Source: Pedobacter xixiisoli
GTDB taxonomy: Bacteria; Bacteroidota; Bacteroidia; Sphingobacteriales; Sphingobacteriaceae
Direction of reading: 5' to 3'
DNA length: 64,000 bases
Assembly: GCF_900215335.1 (NCBI RefSeq)
Contig: NZ_OCMT01000001.1
Coordinates: 868,001 to 932,000 of the forward strand
Part shown: positions 56,074 through 64,000 of the stretch, in pieces
How positions within the stretch are numbered: the first letter of the stretch is position 1
Layout: each line of letters starts with the position of its first letter
Notes under the pieces: generated by a model
What the model saw: only the letters and a program-made list of their open reading frames with translations
What the model was told of the DNA's origin: nothing
Database searches by the model: none
Position numbers and translations under genes: made by a program

Positions 56074-59000
56074 CTATATATCCGAATTTAAGGGAATCTC
56101 GAACCAGAACTCAGAACCTTCTTGCTGCTTACTTTCTACCCCGATCTCGCCATGATGCCTTCTAATCACCTCTGCTGAGATATAGAGGCCCAATCCTAGT
56201 CCCGAAAAGTGGTTTGCAGCTTCTTCTACTCGATAAAATCTATCAAACAGAAATTCAATCTTGTTTTGAGGGATGCCTATGCCATAATCCTTTACAGACA
56301 CTCTCAGTCGCTCTCCCTTTTTCTTGGCGCTTACAAAAATCTCCTTCCCATTGGGTGAATATTTGATTCCGTTAGATAGAAAGTTGGAAATGACCTGCTC
56401 AATCCTATTCCGGTCAGCATTTACTTCCACATCTTCGATATCGGTCAGTACAACATGTTTTGAAAGGTTATCCTGAATGCCTTCCAAAGTCTCCGCTATT
56501 AATTCGGCAATGTTAAAAGGAGAGAAGTTGAACGTCATTTTCCCAGATTGGATTTTTGTGACATCCAGCAAGTCTTCTACAAGTTCTTTTAATTTTCCAA
56601 CCTGTCTGTCGGCTTTGCTGATAAGAGCCGACATGCTATCGAATTTCTCAGATGATGCCATTTTTATAGCAAACTGTAAAAATCCCCTTATACTGGTTAT
56701 AGGTGTTTTAAGCTCATGGCTAGCGATACTCATGAACTCATCTTTCTTATTCATGAGATCTTTCGTAGTTTGCTGCGCAATTACAAGATCGGTTACCTCG
56801 AAACCAAAAAAAGAAATGCCGTCGATGACACCCTCTGATGAAAAAACAGGATTCATGATTAAATCAAACCAGCTATCCACAAATTCTCCAGTTTCTTCAT
56901 TACTTTTCCTCAGTTTATACGCATTTGCTATGTAAGCCTCACCATTTTCGATAACTTTTTGTTCAATCTGCCTCAGGGTGTCGGTAGCAAATTGCGAATT
57001 TTTAGACACGGGTTTGCCGATATAGCTTTCTAGGCCATCAAATAATTGGAAAGCTTCGTTTACGAATTCATAGACCAGTTGCGGGCCCCTTCTAATGGTG
57101 ATGAGTGCTGGAGCCTTTTGAAATATGCTGTAGAATTCATCCTGTTGCTTTTTAACGAGCTTTTGGAGGTCGTTACGTCTCAGTTCATTCTTCTTCTGCT
57201 TGCTGATATCGATAATGTAGGTTACCGCCTCTCTTCCATTTTCTTCATCGAGAATGGCAGATCCTACCAAAACATCAATAGTTCCGCCGTTTTTAGTAAG
57301 ATACTGTTTTTCAAATGGGGGGCAAAAGCCCTTATCTTTCAGTAATTGTGATGAAATATTGCTGATTGGCATAAATTCTTGAGGGGTAAGCTCTTGCCAA
57401 TTGATTGAATTTTTCTCAAAATCTTCCCAGCTGTATCCCAACATATCAAGAAATATCTGGTTGGCATTTTCGATTTTGCCAGATTCAAGATTGGTGAAAA
57501 TCATCCCAATAACATTGGAATCAAAAATTTTCCTAAACTTACGTTCCGTAGAATTGAGCTTGGTCTCTGTATCCGCAAGTACGGAAATGTCCAATATAGA
57601 GCCAACCATTCTATACGGGATTTTGTTTTCGTCCAAAATGATGCTTCCTCGATCTAAGATAGTTGCATATGTTCCGTCGGCTCTTTTTAGACGATATTGC
57701 GCCGTCCATTGAGGTTTGCTATTGTTGATTGATTCGTAAACACTTTTTCTTACACGGTCTCGGTCATCATCGTGTATAATGCCGAAATAGAAACTGATGT
57801 TTTCGTTTTTAAGTTCGTCTTCGTAACCAAACATTCGGGTAAAGTTATCATTGCGCCACATGGTGTTCGATGCGAGATTCCAGTCCCAAACGGTATCATT
57901 TGTTGCTTTAGAAACGAGGCTAAACCTTTCTTCGCTCTGCGAAAGCATTTTGGTTCTTTCTGTTACTTTAAGCTCCAGTTCGGCATTTAGCTTTTTCAGG
58001 TTTTCTCTGGTGCCTAAAAGTTCATTGTAGTTTCTCTTGATTTTTTCCTCCGCCTGTTTTTTGCTCGTGATATCTGTTAATGTAGCGGCAAAACCATCCG
58101 ACATTTTTACTGCTACCAACTGCAACCAAATGCTGTCGCTAAACTTGAATTCATATTGGAGCGGCGTACCTTTTTCGACTACGTTAATGTATCTTTCTGC
58201 CAAGTTGCCGTTAGTAAGTTCTGGAAGCTGTTCCAACAATCTTCCGCCCATCAACTCTTTTCGGTCACGCTTAAGGATTTTGGTGGTAGGGTCGTTTAGT
58301 GCAATACATTCGAAATCAATAATCGAATGTTGTTTGTTTCTGATAGACTTAAAAGCCAATACACCATTACGACTGGCATTAAATACTCCCGAAATGATAT
58401 TATTGAGTTCGGTCAGTTTAGATATATCCACAAAAGTGATTACCACACCATCCGTTTTTTTATCCTTTCTAACATATGGCATGATTCGCATTAAACAGCT
58501 GTCTCCGTTTTTTAGTTGGATTTCTTTTTCTATCAGCCTGTTGGTAGACAGTACCTGTTGGATATCTCCATTCAGGTTTTCGGTCTTCACATTATTTGAA
58601 ATATGTTCGATAGAACGACCAACATCGGCTTCAATTAAATTAACCATTCCTATGGCAGCTGCATTAAACTTGCGGATATACATCCCCGCGTCAACGAAAA
58701 TCTGACCAATATCCGCACTTCTGAAATAGTTATCTAAGTCATCGTTCAGGTCTATTAATTCCTTGATCTTTAACTGATGTTCTGTATTGAGTGTATGCAA
58801 TTCTTCATTTAAAGACTGCAGTTCTTCATTACTGGATTGGAGTTCTTCATTTGCAGAAAGCAGCTCTTCATTGGTCGATTGGAGCTCTTCATTCGTGGTT
58901 TCCATTTCCTCCACAGCCATCTGAAGGTTGCCACGTGTCTCATTCAGTTCTGCCTCAAGTTCAAAGATGTATTCATTTTGATTACCATCGTGAAAATCGA

Positions 59001-60903
59001 ACATTCCAGGGTAGACCTTTTCTGTGGCGGCTTCTACCGTATGCTCTGAGAAGATGATCATAGTAGCCGAACCGATTTGCGAAGGGTCTGGTGGCTGAAC
59101 AGATATATTCAGGTACCGTTCGCTATTACCTTCATCAAACCTTACACCACGAAGATGTATCGTGTCATTTTCCTTCCAAGCTTTTCTAAGTCCTGTATTC
59201 AATATAATGGCAGCCTGTTTTGGTACCATTTTAAGGATATTTAGCTCGATCTTTCCTTCTGGCAGGGACAGGTATTTACGGTAATCTCCTATGGCATCCT
59301 GCATGATATAGGAACTATCAATGTAGATGGCTACATAACCTAGTTTACCTGTGATGAAATTGTTGAAGTTTTGCTCGATAGGGCTGAGGCCAATAGTCCC
59401 TTTTTGAACCTTTTTTCCATCAGATAAGGTAGGTTTGATGTTGGTTCCATAAGTGTTGTAGTTGGCATAGTTAACAGCTCCAGTCTTTTGGTAGATCTTG
59501 TGTTTGGAAGAAATTTCACCTAAACCATTTTTAAGCGAGGAGGCAGTTTCACTTGATCCTAAGAAAAGATATCCACCCTGTACCAGAGAAAAATGGAAAA
59601 CGGATAGGATTTTTTCCTGAAGCAAGCTGTTCATATAGATCAGCATATTCCTGCAGGTGACAATGTCATTCTTTATAAATGGTGGAGATTTCGATACGTC
59701 GTGTTTGGCGAATACAATCTGTTTCCTTACTTCGGGAATCACGCCATAAAACTTGCCGTCCTGTTGAAAATATTTTTTGAATAAGCGGGCAGGAATTTCC
59801 TTTTTAACGATATGGGGATATTGATTTTTAGCAGCAATTTCGATGCTCTTTTCATCAATGTCAGAAGCAAATATCTTTATTTCAATCTTTTTCCCTGATT
59901 TTTCTACGCATTCGTTAGCCAACAGCGCAATGGTATAGGCTTCCTGTCCAGTGCTACAAGCACATACCCATATCTTTAGTGTTTCACCATCGTTTTTTCG
60001 TTCAACTACTTTGATGATTTGGTCGTTGAAAGCCTTGAAAGCCTCAGTATCACGAAAGAACTTCGTTACGCCAATCAGAAAATCCTGACCTAAAATAGCG
60101 ACTTCGTTTGGACTTTTTCTTAACAGCTTGAGATAGTCATCCAGGTTACGTATTTCATGTTCGTTCATCCTCCTGCCAATTCTACGGATGATGGTAGGGG
60201 TTTTATAAAGGTTGAAGTCATTTCCACTTTGCTGGTAAACTAGGGCAAAAATCTCATCTAGTAGCTTTTCATTAATCTTACCTTTCTCTAATACTTTAAT
60301 GGGTTCTTCGTTGATGTGGTTGAACAGCTCCTTATTGATTTCGCTAGGCAAAAGTACAAAGTCGGCATTTCCGGAAGCTATCGCACTATTAGGCATACCA
60401 TCAAATTTGGCAGAAGAAGGCTCTTGCACAATTACCATCCCACCATGCTCTTTGATAGCTTGGATACCCTTTGTGCCATCTGTTCCCGTGCCAGAAAGAA
60501 TCACAGCTATGGCCTTTTCGCCTTTATCCTTAGCCAAGGTAAAAAGAAAGTGGTCTATGGCGGTATTTGGCGCTTTAACCGCAGACTTATTGGCAAGCTT
60601 TAACCTACCTTTATCTACCGTCATCAGCTTATCATTTGGGATGATATAGACGCAGTCCTGTTGTACAGCCATATCATTGGCCGCCTCAAATACTTTCATG
60701 TGGGTATGCTTGCCCACCAGTTCTACCAGTAGACTTTTGTAATCAGAAGAAAGATGTTGGATGACTACAAAGGAAAAACTGTTGTTGGAGGCCATATTGT
60801 CAAAGAATTCATGGATGGCCTCCAAACCACCGGCAGAAGCGCCAATAGCAACAATATAATTATCGTATCGTTTTGTTGTCCTGATAGTTGTATTTTTTGT
60901 CAT
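56074..60903 (-). CDS. CheB-CheR-PAS-histidine kinase fusion protein
   Basis: Cytoplasmic signalling protein of 1609 residues. The N-terminal CheB methylesterase (about 15-195) has its full triad: Ser in AIGASAGGLEAI, His in VIQHLSSD, Asp in SGTGTDGTKGI. CheR methyltransferase (about 225-480) includes FFRDTEAF, WVCACSTGQEAYTIALL and CRNMLIYMNS. A coiled coil at about 640-715 repeats a seven-residue NEELQS unit. Then about five PAS-like domains span 720-1370 (VWDWNLASNTMWRND, FRKIFDSNVIGMIFTN). The kinase has His 1396 in SIASHELKTPITSIRG, SNFLSNGIKYSPNG and GLGLGLYISAEV. It lacks a receiver domain and a DNA-binding domain. It is 11 bases behind the phytochrome gene, so the kinase may be the output of the light sensor. 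The methyl-accepting target of CheB/CheR is not evident. Confidence 0.93.
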   Translation of the reverse strand: MTKNTTIRTTKRYDNYIVAIGASAGGLEAIHEFFDNMASNNSFSFVVIQHLSSDYKSLLVELVGKHTHMKVFEAANDMAVQQDCVYIIPNDKLMTVDKGRLKLANKSAVKAPNTAIDHFLFTLAKDKGEKAIAVILSGTGTDGTKGIQAIKEHGGMVIVQEPSSAKFDGMPNSAIASGNADFVLLPSEINKELFNHINEEPIKVLEKGKINEKLLDEIFALVYQQSGNDFNLYKTPTIIRRIGRRMNEHEIRNLDDYLKLLRKSPNEVAILGQDFLIGVTKFFRDTEAFKAFNDQIIKVVERKNDGETLKIWVCACSTGQEAYTIALLANECVEKSGKKIEIKIFASDIDEKSIEIAAKNQYPHIVKKEIPARLFKKYFQQDGKFYGVIPEVRKQIVFAKHDVSKSPPFIKNDIVTCRNMLIYMNSLLQEKILSVFHFSLVQGGYLFLGSSETASSLKNGLGEISSKHKIYQKTGAVNYANYNTYGTNIKPTLSDGKKVQKGTIGLSPIEQNFNNFITGKLGYVAIYIDSSYIMQDAIGDYRKYLSLPEGKIELNILKMVPKQAAIILNTGLRKAWKENDTIHLRGVRFDEGNSERYLNISVQPPDPSQIGSATMIIFSEHTVEAATEKVYPGMFDFHDGNQNEYIFELEAELNETRGNLQMAVEEMETTNEELQSTNEELLSANEELQSSNEELQSLNEELHTLNTEHQLKIKELIDLNDDLDNYFRSADIGQIFVDAGMYIRKFNAAAIGMVNLIEADVGRSIEHISNNVKTENLNGDIQQVLSTNRLIEKEIQLKNGDSCLMRIMPYVRKDKKTDGVVITFVDISKLTELNNIISGVFNASRNGVLAFKSIRNKQHSIIDFECIALNDPTTKILKRDRKELMGGRLLEQLPELTNGNLAERYINVVEKGTPLQYEFKFSDSIWLQLVAVKMSDGFAATLTDITSKKQAEEKIKRNYNELLGTRENLKKLNAELELKVTERTKMLSQSEERFSLVSKATNDTVWDWNLASNTMWRNDNFTRMFGYEDELKNENISFYFGIIHDDDRDRVRKSVYESINNSKPQWTAQYRLKRADGTYATILDRGSIILDENKIPYRMVGSILDISVLADTETKLNSTERKFRKIFDSNVIGMIFTNLESGKIENANQIFLDMLGYSWEDFEKNSINWQELTPQEFMPISNISSQLLKDKGFCPPFEKQYLTKNGGTIDVLVGSAILDEENGREAVTYIIDISKQKKNELRRNDLQKLVKKQQDEFYSIFQKAPALITIRRGPQLVYEFVNEAFQLFDGLESYIGKPVSKNSQFATDTLRQIEQKVIENGEAYIANAYKLRKSNEETGEFVDSWFDLIMNPVFSSEGVIDGISFFGFEVTDLVIAQQTTKDLMNKKDEFMSIASHELKTPITSIRGFLQFAIKMASSEKFDSMSALISKADRQVGKLKELVEDLLDVTKIQSGKMTFNFSPFNIAELIAETLEGIQDNLSKHVVLTDIEDVEVNADRNRIEQVISNFLSNGIKYSPNGKEIFVSAKKKGERLRVSVKDYGIGIPQNKIEFLFDRFYRVEEAANHFSGLGLGLYISAEVIRRHHGEIGVESKQQEGSEFWFEIPLNSDI

Positions 60904-60914
60904 TAATTCTTTTT

Positions 60915-62444
60915 CTAGTTGGAAGGTTGGCTGGAGCTAAATTCTACCATAAACCTTCTTAGCGATTCGGCAGCTTCAATTTCCGAGTTCAACCAAGGCA
61001 GGGATTGTCCATGTACGGTTTCCAGCCAAAGCTTGAATGAATTTCGAGGATGATAGCTCAATCCATCTTTTTCCATACTGAAAGCTTCATTTGGATTTCC
61101 TCCCCATTTAATACTTTTAATTACCTCGGGCCTAAAGCAGATAATGAAATCTTCACTCTCGGCACTGATGGGTATAATCATGATTCCGCTACCCACTTCT
61201 TTAAATGACTTTGCTTCTTCAAAAGAATCACTAAGTTCATTCGTATGGAAGACATTTCCAAATGCCTTACCTGCAGTCCAGAGAAATAAATCTTCCAATT
61301 CCCTCATTGGTGGTACTTCCCCCGAAGTCGAAATTTTTCCATTCAAAATGATGGCAAACCCAGTTGCATTTAACAGACGAAGTAGGCTTTTGTTTGTATC
61401 ATTTATTAGTCCATCTTTAATATTTCCTTTAGCAAATATCTGTTCTGTAATAGTGCCTTTGATTTCCAACATTGCGCCAGACTTATGTAGCTCTTCATTT
61501 TTAATTACTGCAGAAATTCTGTAGGATATTTCCATGCTCAGCCATTCGAATATCGATCTAAGTTCAACATTGAGATATTTTTCTGTAATGTGGTGGCAGG
61601 ATATGAGTCCCCAAAGTACACCATCCACCATTACCCTGATAGACATTGATGCCGTAACGTTCATATTGGACATATATTCCAGATGAACTGCTGCGATGCT
61701 GCGTAGATTGCAATCCGAGAGGTCCAAAAAACCATTAGTAATAGGATTGATTACTGGAAACAGTTTTGATGGGACGTAGTTTCTGTTAGGTATCAGTCGA
61801 TAGGGATTCTTAATGTAGAGCGCCCTTGCTTGCTTGGGAACGTCTGAAGCAGGGAAAGTCTGCCCTAGATAAGATTCCAACGCACCTTCAATTTCTTCGG
61901 CTATCACCGTACCGTTCCAGTTTTCGTCGAAGCGGTACATTCTAATTCCGTCGAAACCCGACAATCTTCTGATTTCCAGAATGCTGAGCTGGCATATTTC
62001 TTCGAGGTTGTTGCTGTGTTCAAGTATCGAGATGAAAGATCTCACTTCTTGAAACACTTCAGAAAAACTGCGCTCAGGCATTTGTTGAGTTTCCTCTATT
62101 TCCAAGATCGTCTGATCTGCCTGGATGTGCATCAGTATCTCTAACATAGTTTCCTTGCCTTGGCTAACCAAAGTGCATCTGAACGGGATTCTTGTTCTAT
62201 AATCTGTATTCAGTTCCTTCTTCAGTCTCTCCGCATCATCTTCGCTAAGAAATTCGGAAAAATTAAGGCCAATAATGTCCCGAATGCTTTTTCCTGTAAT
62301 ATCTATAATGTTCTCACTACCTTGGATGATCTCCATGGAGTTGGTACTGATTACTAATAGGTAACCATAGTCCTGTATAGAGTTTGTCTGGTGTATAGCC
62401 AGGTTACCACAGAACTGCGAATCATAGTTTTTATTTTCAGCCAT
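60915..62444 (-). CDS. Bacteriophytochrome photosensory module (PAS-GAF-PHY) lacking an output domain
   Basis: Red/far-red light receptor core of 509 residues. The N-terminal Cys12 (DSQFCGNLAIHQTNSIQDYG) is at the position of the biliverdin-binding Cys of bacteriophytochromes. PAS is at about 22-120. The GAF domain (about 135-310) carries FPASDVPKQARALYIKNPYR with the conserved Asp, IAAVHLEYMSNM with the chromophore-region His and Tyr, and GLISCHHI. The PHY domain (about 320-500) contains the tongue motif PRNSF followed by FKLWLETVHGQSLPWLN. The protein ends at the output helix (ESLRRFMVEF), with no kinase or other effector. The kinase gene starts 11 bases later on the same strand. All chromophore-contact residues I could check are kept, so photochemistry is likely. 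Confidence 0.92.
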   Translation of the reverse strand: MAENKNYDSQFCGNLAIHQTNSIQDYGYLLVISTNSMEIIQGSENIIDITGKSIRDIIGLNFSEFLSEDDAERLKKELNTDYRTRIPFRCTLVSQGKETMLEILMHIQADQTILEIEETQQMPERSFSEVFQEVRSFISILEHSNNLEEICQLSILEIRRLSGFDGIRMYRFDENWNGTVIAEEIEGALESYLGQTFPASDVPKQARALYIKNPYRLIPNRNYVPSKLFPVINPITNGFLDLSDCNLRSIAAVHLEYMSNMNVTASMSIRVMVDGVLWGLISCHHITEKYLNVELRSIFEWLSMEISYRISAVIKNEELHKSGAMLEIKGTITEQIFAKGNIKDGLINDTNKSLLRLLNATGFAIILNGKISTSGEVPPMRELEDLFLWTAGKAFGNVFHTNELSDSFEEAKSFKEVGSGIMIIPISAESEDFIICFRPEVIKSIKWGGNPNEAFSMEKDGLSYHPRNSFKLWLETVHGQSLPWLNSEIEAAESLRRFMVEFSSSQPSN

Positions 62445-62720
62445 TTTAAATCTTTAGCAAGTTTACCGTCTAATGTTACTTAGCCAAAAACATGATAGCT
62501 CTGGATAGGTAGTTTGTGGAAACTTGCGTTAACACCATAGCTGTAAAAATATATAAATAATGTATTACTTTAAGGCAAACTAAGGTTAAAAACAAGCAAC
62601 CTGTTAGTATATATGGAATTAGGATGAAGATATATGCGCTATAGAAAGGCTTTTCTCTTAGCTTTAAAAGTGTATCTGATGATTATGGAAGTGTACAATG
62701 AAATACAAAAGCTATTTGAA

Positions 62721-62745
62721 ATGCCGACAGAGATACTGTCGGCAT
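62721..62745 (-). terminator. Hairpin downstream of cphA
   Basis: Perfect 10-bp stem ATGCCGACAG/CTGTCGGCAT with a 5-base loop, 38 bases past the cphA stop on the minus strand, with a modest T content after it. The 339-base gap 62445-62783 between the phytochrome and cphA genes holds this and nothing else I can identify; the phytochrome promoter must be here but no box is convincing. Confidence 0.6.
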
Positions 62746-62783
62746 TAATTGATATTGGTATAGCCTATACGTTTTACCAAAGA

Positions 62784-64000
62784 CTAAGATTTTGACTCTA
62801 ATTCTTTATCTAGATAGTGTGTAACTTTATGTATCGCATTATCAATAGTGTCACTAAGGATGGTGATAAATGAACCTTTTTGGGCACTCGATATTAAATC
62901 TCTCAAGCAATCTTCTCCATTGTTATTAATGGTAACAGCGATATTTGGCTTTACAGCTTTTAATCCTACCATCAATAAATCGATGATTTCTTCTTTAGTT
63001 CTGCCACGTAGGTATTTTTCTTGGCAAATGACTACTCTGTCGAACATTTGTGCAGCAATACGGGCTGTTTCGATAATGTCTTCGTCTCTTCTATCGCCAG
63101 TACCAGATATTACACCCACATGCTCGCTTGCTTCTATGGTACTCAAATAATCTTTCACACCATTAAATCCGTCAGGGTTGTGGGCAAAATCAACCAACAC
63201 CTTAAATTCTTTAAATTTAAAAATATTCATTCTTCCTGGCGTATGCGCTGCCGATGGAATAAAAGTTTCCAATGAAGTTCTGATATCTTCGGTTTTATAC
63301 CCCCAAATAAAGGTAGTTAATGTGGCGGCCAGCACATTCTGTATCATAAACGAAACTGTGCCATTGAAGGTTAACGGAATGTGGGTTGCTTTCTCTACCC
63401 GAATTTTCCAATCTCCTTTTTTGATAGTGATATAACCATTTTCATAAATTGCGGCAATACCTCCAGTTTTACAATGGGCTTGGATAATTGGATTTTTTTC
63501 ATCCATACTAAAGTAAGCGACATTGCAATTCGCTTTCTCACCAATTTTAAGGCAATGAGAATTATCTGCATTTAAAACTGCCCAGCCCGATGGTTTTACA
63601 GCTCCGATCACTACCGATTTTACCCGAGCCAAATCATCAAGGCTATTGATGTCCGAAATACCTAAATGATCTTCCTGAATATTGGTTACTACACCAATAT
63701 CGCATTTATTGAAACCTAGACCAGCACGTAAAATACCGCCCCTGGCAGTTTCTAAAACGGCAATTTCTACCGTAGGGTCTTTCAATATAAACTCTGCACT
63801 AAAAGGACCAGTGGTGTCGCCCTTCATCAGCAAAGTGTTCTGAACATAGATTCCATCTGAGGTAGTGAAACCAACCCTGCTGCCATTATTTTTGATAATA
63901 TGGGCGATAAGACGGGTGGTGGTGGTTTTTCCGTTAGTTCCTGTTACGGCTATAATGGGAACTCTGCCATCTTTTCCAGGAGGATACAACATGTCGATCA
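62784..64000 (-). CDS. cphA: Cyanophycin synthetase, C-terminal half (partial at window end)
   Basis: Cytoplasmic ATP-dependent ligase that builds the aspartate-arginine storage polymer cyanophycin. Only about 405 C-terminal residues lie in the window; the frame runs open through position 64000 (DMLYPPGKDGRVP), so the ATG at 63992 is internal. The Mur-ligase-like module shows the P-loop VTGTNGKTTTTRLI, ETARGGILRAGLGF, VTNIQEDHLGISDI, LNADN, and the ADP/ligand region VDFAHNPDGFNG. The C-terminal Mur domain has SGTGDRRDEDI and EKYLRGRTKEEI. The N-terminal ATP-grasp half should lie beyond the window. It is rare but known in Sphingobacteriales, usually beside cyanophycinase. Confidence 0.93.
   Translation of the reverse strand, partial: IDMLYPPGKDGRVPIIAVTGTNGKTTTTRLIAHIIKNNGSRVGFTTSDGIYVQNTLLMKGDTTGPFSAEFILKDPTVEIAVLETARGGILRAGLGFNKCDIGVVTNIQEDHLGISDINSLDDLARVKSVVIGAVKPSGWAVLNADNSHCLKIGEKANCNVAYFSMDEKNPIIQAHCKTGGIAAIYENGYITIKKGDWKIRVEKATHIPLTFNGTVSFMIQNVLAATLTTFIWGYKTEDIRTSLETFIPSAAHTPGRMNIFKFKEFKVLVDFAHNPDGFNGVKDYLSTIEASEHVGVISGTGDRRDEDIIETARIAAQMFDRVVICQEKYLRGRTKEEIIDLLMVGLKAVKPNIAVTINNNGEDCLRDLISSAQKGSFITILSDTIDNAIHKVTHYLDKELESKS

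Noticed and set aside
58037..58705. 222-codon plus-strand frame inside the CheB-CheR kinase gene
   Set aside because: Antisense shadow of PAS-domain coding sequence with firm family motifs on the other strand.
58791..58990. Short tandem-looking repeats in the CheB-CheR kinase gene
   Set aside because: They encode the heptad coiled coil (NEELQS units) typical of this protein family and are not a CRISPR array or a separate repeat element.

Overview
The window reads as chromosomal DNA of an aerobic Bacteroidota, most likely a Sphingobacteriaceae member close to Pedobacter. This rests on a SusC/SusD pair with a hybrid two-component sensor, four proteins with type IX secretion (T9SS) C-terminal tails, lipoprotein signals of the SCKK type, A+T-rich intergenic DNA, TAnnTTTG-like promoter boxes and the gene families present. 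The genus call is inference. No rRNA, tRNA, CRISPR array or intact insertion sequence was seen.

Left flank (1-8.4 kb): a GH18 lipoprotein, an AraC regulator, a TetX-like flavin monooxygenase with a small membrane protein behind it, and a T9SS-exported surface protein ending at a textbook terminator. Then comes 1.3 kb of decayed DNA holding a relic of an unrecognised gene.

Centre (8.4-47.3 kb): one large polysaccharide utilization locus (PUL). A ROK sugar kinase and a GH27 alpha-galactosidase lie left of a minus-strand hybrid two-component regulator. Divergent from the regulator runs a long plus-strand series: SusC, SusD, a fasciclin lipoprotein, a putative surface glycan-binding lipoprotein, an FAD oxidoreductase with a golvesin-like tail, a GH28-like beta-helix protein, a second FAD oxidoreductase, GH92, a sialate O-acetylesterase-type (SASA) esterase, a divergent GH92, a small secreted protein, two tandem paralogous T9SS SASA proteins, a T9SS propeller protein, a CstA-family transporter and a fourth SASA protein. 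The enzymes suggest a heavily O-acetylated glycan with alpha-linked mannose and galactose. The pairing of FAD enzymes with a beta-helix protein is not explained by simple hydrolysis. Both ends of the locus carry relics of the same gene 3' end with its terminator, in the same orientation and about 40 kb apart.

Right flank (47.3-64 kb): a membrane histidine kinase with an unusual C-terminal domain, a lipocalin-like lipoprotein, a decayed ECF sigma factor, a DUF2383/PA2169-type protein, an FAD/NAD(P)-binding protein with a DUF1543 protein, and a frameshifted small gene. A minus-strand pair follows: a bacteriophytochrome photosensory module with no output domain, 11 bases ahead of a 1609-residue CheB-CheR-PAS-histidine kinase. 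The window ends inside the C-terminal half of cyanophycin synthetase.

The most promising leads are the phytochrome/CheB-CheR-kinase pair, the oxidoreductase-containing PUL with its relic-repeat borders, and two newly read pseudogenes (an ECF sigma factor and a 60-residue protein).
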